Source of the DNA: Spisula solida | Lineage: Eukaryota; Mollusca; Bivalvia; Venerida; Mactridae | Assembly (NCBI GenBank): GCA_947247005.1 | Contig: OX365948.1 | Span: 12,141,455-12,205,454 of the forward strand | Length of the DNA stretch: 64,000 nt | Reading direction: 5' to 3' | Shown: positions 57,330-64,000 of the stretch, piece by piece | Numbering within the stretch: position 1 is the stretch's first letter | Layout: each line of letters starts with the position of its first letter | Position numbers and translations under genes: made by a program | Notes under the pieces: generated by a model | Database searches by the model: none | Seen by the model: the letters and a program-made list of their open reading frames with translations, nothing else | What the model was told of the DNA's origin: nothing

Positions 57330-57520
57330 CGAAACAAGTATGGTGTTGAAATCGCCAATACCGAAGTCCGTTCGCACGTCCAACACCAAACTGTGTTCAT
57401 GTGCACTATGGTGTTGAAATCGCCAACACAGATTCATAGCAATGCACTATAGTGTTGAAATTGTCAATATCAAAGTACGTTCAGTATTTAATGTACGACG
57501 AACGCACGTTAGTGTTACAA
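57330..57520 (+). repeat. Degenerate repeats with TGGTGTTGAAATCGCCAA core
   Basis: The core occurs near 57339, 57408 and 57464 (last as TAGTGTTGAAATTGTCAA), spaced 55-70 bp, with ACCAAAGTGCGTTC-like sequences between. Related words occur from 54.4 kb on. Confidence 0.55.
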
Positions 57521-59359
57521 AGAGGGTTCCTACGGATGTAAAACAGCGACCCTGCTTTTTATCGTCTATTTTTCCCGCGCTAGTAGTCATTACTACTGTC
57601 TAAACGCGATTAATTAGCTAGTATGCCTATGTATTAAACGAATCACGCGATATCTACGTTCGTTGGTGTCAAGTGGTCTCCCACGTCGCCGACGGTCACG
57701 AAATTTGACCGTTTTACAATATTTATGCTTCAGATAAGATATTGTACAAGGGTATAGGTAAATCAAAGCGCCGAAAGCATTAAAGTTGTTCGAATGAATG
57801 CAGAGGAAGTATAAATTAGAGGTGAATCAGCAGATGAAGCTGTATTTTTCAAAAAAAAATTCTCACGATTTAATTGTTCATTTATTACTAGCATAGACTC
57901 TTTATTAAAACATGCTTGAATGGCTTAATGTATATTCCTGTTCATATATACATGTACTACAACTGGGACATATAGCTTTCTGGCATATATATTGATCTAC
58001 AAGTTTAAATAAGAAGTAGCTTTGTCGTATATATGCTGCAATTGATGGAACTATTTTGCATGACGGTCTACGTCCGCGTCGGTAGCCGCGGCGTACCGGA
58101 ATAAAAAGTAGTTTCATCAACTTAATTATGGTCGATTGTTGAAACGTGTGTATTAAATATGCATGTGGACCAGAATTCACGCGCCCATGAACAAAATCGG
58201 CATTACTGATGACTGTTCATCTTGAAAAACACTTAAAATGCCGAAACTGACTCGAGAGGAACACTCATGAGGTTACGAAAAACCACTGTGAACACAATTC
58301 CAAGTTGACATTTTTTTATTTTATTAATATTTTTTTTAATAATGCATTTATTAAAACGAAATTTCACATAATGACATATGAATATCCAATGGAGCCAAGT
58401 ATTTGTTTATTTTGGCCTACTTACGGTCTAATTCACCGTTTTAGACTTGTTACGTAATCTAGAATAATTTACACGTGTAATGCATGCGCGTCGAAAACCA
58501 CGTGTTTATGTACTGTTTTGATGTTAGTGAAGATTATCCTAAGCGAAAAACACCTAACATGTTGAATTTGGCACGAACAGAACGCGGTTGACCTGTCGGG
58601 ATGTGTCATCAGTTTGGATAAGTGGCGGCCCTTAGTTTTGCTTTTTATTACAAAAATGATTTTCTATTTCGTTTGTATTTGTTATTTTAATGATTATTTC
58701 CGTTTTTTCATTCACAGGAGCCTTCAACTTTTTAAATCAACACTCAAGCAAAATTTACAAAATTGACATTTCATTGAAATAGCCTTTGTGAAATTTTGTT
58801 GTAAGATTCTTACACTTCATCCAAGTTTGTTTTGTGTCAATCTCGGCATGTTACGTGTTTTTCTGGGAGGGCAGACATCGGTTGTGCTAAATGTTAATGA
58901 ATATGACATTGTGTTTGTTGCGTTGCAATATGCACGTATTTATGAACAATTTGGGTGAAATATGTTGTGACTTTGTAAAATCGACTAACAAGACCGTTTA
59001 TCTGCCAAAATGAATTAATAATTAAATGCAAGTATTATTCAAGTATTGGTATGCAAAATTTCATGAGAGTATGTGCAGTATTAACAAAATTATAACACAT
59101 AATTATGGTGGCGGGTTAGAACTTTTGGGTAGTGTATATAACGTTAGCGGAAAATACCGGTAAAGTTGCCGACTATGAAGTCAAATCTGTTACATTTCCT
59201 TTGGTTTTTATATGCTTTTATTTATGCTCGTTACCGGAAATCCATAGTTTGTGGTGGATAGTGCGTGATACAGAAGATGTCCCAGTTCCAGAAGCATCCC
59301 TGGTTCTTTTACGTGCCGATGTAAATCATCATACCTAGCTTAGCGTCTTAGTAAGTTTA
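57521..59359. other. Intergenic, no gene recognised
   Basis: AT-rich. No ORF with a recognisable domain and no splice chain; simple A/T runs at about 58310-58345. Confidence 0.45.
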
Positions 59360-59477
59360 GTTATGTTAGGTGGGAAACACTGAAAAACATGTCTGTTTTT
59401 TATCCGGCTAGAGTAGGAACCCACAACCTTCAGATCAGCAGTCAGTAGCCCTTACCACTGAACCACTTGTCCGCCTT
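59360..59477 (-). mobile_element. tRNA-derived SINE, family 2-like
   Basis: - strand: AAGTGGTTCAGTGGTAAGGG (box A-like), GGTTGTGGGTTCCTAC (weak box B), then a TTTTTCAGTGTTTCCCACC tail shared with 31042-31198 and 41300-41392. Confidence 0.55.
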
Positions 59478-62400
59478 TGGGTTTAGTACGACCATGAAAT
59501 TACATACACGTGAATCTATCATCTGATCATCATCTGTTTCGTGGGTCGGACTAGAGGAGATATGTGTTTTTGCTTATGTTACCATTCTTATTAATGTAAA
59601 ACATCATTTGATAATGAAATTAGAAACATAAACAGTTAATTGATACCCCTGGTGAAACCGAATACAGTTGCCGAACATAATTATATTTACGCACGAGAGG
59701 ACATGTCTTGAAATATGTAAAAGGGAGGTAATGACGGGAATGAACGTGATACTGTAATGGTCAAGTTGTTTACCTTGTTCGTCTTTCAGTAGAGTAGTCA
59801 TTTTTGGCTTGCAAGTAAATCATAAGAATGGCATAATTCCTCGTCAAAAATGAGAAAATCGTAATAAATTCAAGCTGTCCTCCAGTCTACATGTACCATC
59901 CATATTTTTCTTCAAACTGTTTTCCTTTCCGTTTAATAGTTGAATGCTTAATATTATAAATGGTTCAATAATTGAATTGCGTATTCGTTTATATAGTAGG
60001 CTAACCGCCGCCCCGGGCCTAATTTCTGCTTCTGCTTCTTACGGTGTAAGGCCTGTTACAGCGTTTTAACACCAGGGGAGTGCGTATTTAATGACCTTGT
60101 GAGAGGATCGATTTGAATCCTTCACTTGACTTGGCGTCAACAATACGATTTGGCAGATGATTTCAGTCCACTGCCGTTCTTATAAAGAAAGAGTTTTTGA
60201 ACTGCTCTGATTGAGTAATAGGTATTGTGAGACCACGATTATTGTTCACTTTGTAAAGTTCGATAACATGTAGTTGAAATAAAGAAATTTATTTAAAAAA
60301 GATAAAAAGCCACGTAAATTTATGTTTTTTCTCTCTCTTGTAAAACCTATCTAGCAATTAATTTATAGTGTCGTTTCGACCGTCGTTTTGACTAAACCAT
60401 CTAATACAATTGGATTCACTGCACGCACACGTAATGGGCTTTTTTCGATACCCGAGTTCAGTCTTATCTTCCGTATTTCTGGACTACGGAACGGTACGGT
60501 TGGTTTGGCGACTACTAAAAGGCGGTACCGGTATTCTCCGGTACCGGGATTCTCCGGTATCATATTGTATATTGTATATTGTATGGGGTACTCTAATGTT
60601 ATCATGACTGACACCTTTTTGAATGGCTAGTTATAATCCAATTAAAGGATTAGTGAAGAAGTGTGACGGGTTATGATAGGTTAAGTGTACAGTTTGAACA
60701 TAGACAGAATTAAAATTATTTTTTTATTTTTTTTATTATTTTTTTAAGAAGTTATCATAGATCTACAAGAATTTTGTAAAAATGTTTTTTTTAAGAAGTT
60801 ATCATACAAGACTTTTGTAAAAAAGTTTTTTTAGGGGTTTAATTCTGTCTATATGCTTTGAAACATGCATTGATTAAGCCATGGCTTTCACAGTTTTTTA
60901 ACTCATGAAAAATAATAATATATCGAGTGACCAATTAAGTTCACAGATATCGCAATTGATGTAAATGATTTTACTAAAGTGCTATTTTTCATGAGTTAAA
61001 ACACATACTGCGATAATAAGGACCAAAGCAAACAGGTACTTTTTAAATAATTTTAATCATAGCATTATCAACACAGTAAACTAAAACAATAATGGTTATA
61101 AATTTAACAAGCAACATTACGACATCAAGTCAACAAGTAGGGAGTGTACTATTTAATAATCAGAACTTATAGACACTATAAGCATCAGACAAGCTCAATG
61201 GCAGACTTCCTACGACACCCGAATGTTTTAACTGCATGTATGTGACATACTGTAAATAATCTTTGTATGGACAACTTGTAACTGCAGTTCTAAGTCTTTA
61301 TCTGGGGTTTAAAGAATTAATGTGCAGATGGCACTTGTAACCGCGTAGTTACTTCTAACTACGTAGTTAACTATTAAACCTATAAATAAAGGAATTATTG
61401 TGCACTCCGCATTCCATAGACAAGCATCACTGTACATAATGTAGTAATACGGATTTAAGTTACGGCATATGAAATAAGGTAACAAGTTGCACATAAAAAG
61501 GTGCAATATACAGTCAATAAAAAATAGAAATTGTAATGTGTAAATGATATTCATATGAAATTTTAAATCACTGAAAGTAGAAATAAAGAGATAATTAACA
61601 ATTCAAATGTTTATAAATGGTATATTCATACAAAAAGACTATACACACAGACGATATGTTGTCAATTAAGCACGAAGATACGTTGATCAAGTATAATAAC
61701 GACCCGTATAAAAATAAATATGATAGCCGTTAACGGCAAATATCTAAGTTATGCATGTTTATACAAATACAATGTTTGTTCTTCTTTTATTGAGGCTAAA
61801 AGAAAACACTGCTTCTATGTTGTTCATACTTGTTGACGGGTGTTTAATAATATTAAACACGCTCACAATTTCCACATTCATGTGTACAAAAAAATACTTT
61901 TTTAAGTAAAAATACAAATCTTATAGTCATCGGTGAAATAAGACATTTTCTGCAAACACCCATTTGCATTATGTATAATTAGTTTATCCCCCCGCGCAGC
62001 AGGCATGTTTCAAATATACAACATAATTAATGTACTGTATACAAGGCAATATACAATATGGATACCGGCCGATACCTCAGAGTACCGTTGTTTAGTAGTC
62101 GCCGGTTGGTTTGGATTTTTTCAATTTAATTCAAACGTGAGTTATCTCCCTTCATATTAGTATATAGTTGCTATAGGTGACGTCAAGCTAAGCATCAAGA
62201 AAATGACGTTTTAATTTGTTAAATAAACGGAAGTCTTCGCTATTTGTCGAAGGTAAGACATTTTATCATGTGGTAAAGACAGTTGGTGCCGCATTTATTT
62301 GATTCATGCAGTTTCCCAAGCGTTATATTGTTCATACATGTTTGCTGATTCGTCCTGGGTTGAATTCGTACCACAGGTCCTCCATGCGATTTTATGGTCC

Positions 62401-63136
62401 GGAAAAAATATGACTCAGTTAACCTCAATGTGAATTAGTCCAGCCGAAATTATCCGAGGGTAGGGAATACATAAATCTATAATTGTATCCATCAATCTTA
62501 TCAATCTTAGTGTCAGACATAGGAATTCCACACCCCTGTTCAGACTTTCAGTTATTGTTTTGGCAATTTGGCAAGCAAGATATTAGCTTTATACAAGGGT
62601 CTAGACGATATAGTTTCTTGAAGTATGCATTGCTGTTTGAATGATAATCACTAAAGTAAAACTAGTAAATACATATACAGATAGCCCTTGAGAATTAAAC
62701 AAGAACGTAGGAGGTTGGGAAAACTTACATGAACTATGTAAACACGACTCGTTTGCTAGACAAAGCGTACTCGAATGATAGCGCCATGCGTTTTGTCGGA
62801 CCCACCAATAGTCTTGTCTAAAACCTGTATCCCGGACCGGATTGGTACGATTCTATCGTACCAAGACGTTTCACAACATCACTCAGAAACTTCTTTAAAG
62901 TCTGGTAAAAATGTATTCTAAATAAACAGAATTTATGGAAAATATTGTTGTTGTTCTTGTTGACGGCTATAGAGCCCGAATATCCATCGCAAGTACGGTC
63001 TACGCAGGTAAACGGTTTCTCATAATGGCACACAGGTAGTGTTTCAATACATTTTAAAGTGAAGTTCAGTATTTGAAAATATTAATAATAAATAAATAAT
63101 GAAAATTAAAAAATAAATAAATAGTAAACTTTGTTT
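59478..63136. other. Intergenic, repeats only
   Basis: No gene recognised. It holds a CGGTACCGG-type short repeat at 60520-60555, a direct repeat AAGAAGTTATCATA at 60747 and 60793, and an exact 19-bp inverted repeat at 60896-60914 and 60983-61001. Confidence 0.5.
60896..61001. repeat. Exact 19-bp inverted repeat
   Basis: TTTTAACTCATGAAAAATA at 60896-60914 is mirrored exactly at 60983-61001, with a 68-bp spacer. It could be a tiny foldback element. Confidence 0.65.
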
Positions 63137-64000
63137 CTAGAATCTTTTAGTTTTAACAATAAAAGCACCCAAATGATTATTTATGGTTGACTTGAATTCA
63201 ATCCAGGGTGCTTCCTTGTCACAGGAGAAGAAGAAGGCTGGGGAGATCTCTGTGTGTCTCACTCCTATTTCATTGAATAGCTGTAGGTTCATCTCTTCTC
63301 TACTGTTTCGGGTTCACTGCAATCGCACGCTGGACTGTCTTCTATCCGAACCCTGTATAGGTGTTCTTTCAGCTTGCAGTGTCCAGATTGCAGTTGCAGC
63401 AATATCCTTTGGACAGTAGAACCATCGAAGTCCACTTCTTTGACGTCAATCTTCTTCTTGTATGTGTACAGTGCCCTACCCTTTTCTGAAATGTCCCACT
63501 TTCTTTGCCATTTCACCTTCATAGCGTTTAGTGCTGCTGTCTTGACGTCTGCCTGGGAAATTGGGAGTGTTGACTCTGTGCCATCCATTTCATATGCCAT
63601 TTGGGCCGCTTCTTTCGCCAGCTTATCCGCTATCTCATTACCTAGTATATTGGCATGACCTGGTGTCCATTCTGTAGTCAAATTAACTCCTTTTGCTTCT
63701 GCTGTATGCCAAAGTTGTTTGATGTCTGAAACAAGTTGGGTATGTAATGTGCAGTTCCATCCAAGTGTAAGTACTCCTATGGCTGATTGGCTGTCAGAAA
63801 GAATTTTCAATTTAAGTATATAATTGGTCTCTTTTGCATTTCTTGGATGATGAATTCTATTGTGATTTTTATTGCTACCAACTCACCATCCAGGATTGAC
63901 CCCAGTTTTGAGACAGGTTGTTTAAGGTCCACTCTTTCCTGGTTAGGAAGAAAGACACAAGCTCCAGCTACACAAGCACCAGGGTTGCCTTTGCACGATC
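63137..64000 (-). pseudogene. Non-LTR retrotransposon, RNase H region, broken
   Basis: The - strand codes an RNase H domain: ILDGELVAI (first acidic strand), then LSDSQSAI, then TPGHANILGNEIADKLAKEA with the His and Asp of the active site, followed by a QLQSGHCKLKEHL region and SPACDC. RNase H after the reverse transcriptase is known in I/Jockey/R1-type LINEs. Two breaks are seen: a frame change near 63811 and another near 63303, where sequence between ETVE and REEM seems lost. The C-terminal tail ends at a TAG at 63137-63139. The element continues past the right edge. Confidence 0.8.

Overview
The window is AT-rich animal nuclear DNA: spliced genes with GT-AG introns, TATA and CArG promoters, AATAAA signals, tRNA-derived SINE heads, many small inverted-repeat elements and satellites. 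The four encoded actins look lophotrochozoan, most likely a mollusc and plausibly a bivalve, judged by residues such as [15 protein letters not shown] and TMFPG. That taxonomic call is inference from protein flavour; no search was run.

Layout. (1) 1-15.9 kb, + strand: the 3' part of a large multi-exon gene for a type I membrane protein, whose 5' end lies left of the window. I can place 22 exons (275-15387) whose splice phases chain without a break (777 codons including the stop). They form two copies of a seven-exon module coding two related cysteine-containing domains (not recognised; probably beta-rich), each followed by an EGF-like exon. Copy 1 has two more EGF exons. Copy 2 runs into a row of tiny exons, a transmembrane helix and a short basic tail. 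Exon lengths and parts of the introns match between copies, so this is a fairly recent tandem duplication. (2) 20.6-52.6 kb: four complete, same-strand actin genes (20790-22636, 32864-34848, 36998-40275, 48462-52467). Each has one phase-0 intron after Gln42 and a 376-residue product. Each has one or two perfect CArG boxes 52-91 bp upstream of a TATA box, and AATAAA signals follow. The coding exons are mosaics of shared identical runs, which suggests gene conversion. The last actin gene also holds two perfect CArG boxes, two M-CAT-like sites and a TATA box inside its intron. (3) Between the actins lie three striking tandem arrays: an 11-bp satellite (28.3-29.2 kb), a 42/40-bp satellite with higher-order structure (43.0-44.55 kb) joined to a 40-bp tRNA-like array (44.55-44.75 kb), and a 48-49-bp minisatellite (46.9-47.45 kb). 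(4) 52.6-64 kb: no host gene found. It holds inverted-repeat elements, including a family with two clear copies and a probable third, palindromic X-box-like sites, SINE pieces and, at the right edge, a broken non-LTR retrotransposon (RNase H region, - strand).

Functionally the window is a muscle/cytoskeletal actin cluster beside an unrelated EGF-repeat surface protein gene. The new-looking items are the duplicated two-domain module of the surface protein, the intronic CArG/TATA cluster of the fourth actin gene, the higher-order satellite fused to a tRNA-like array, and the family of small inverted-repeat elements around 53-54 kb.
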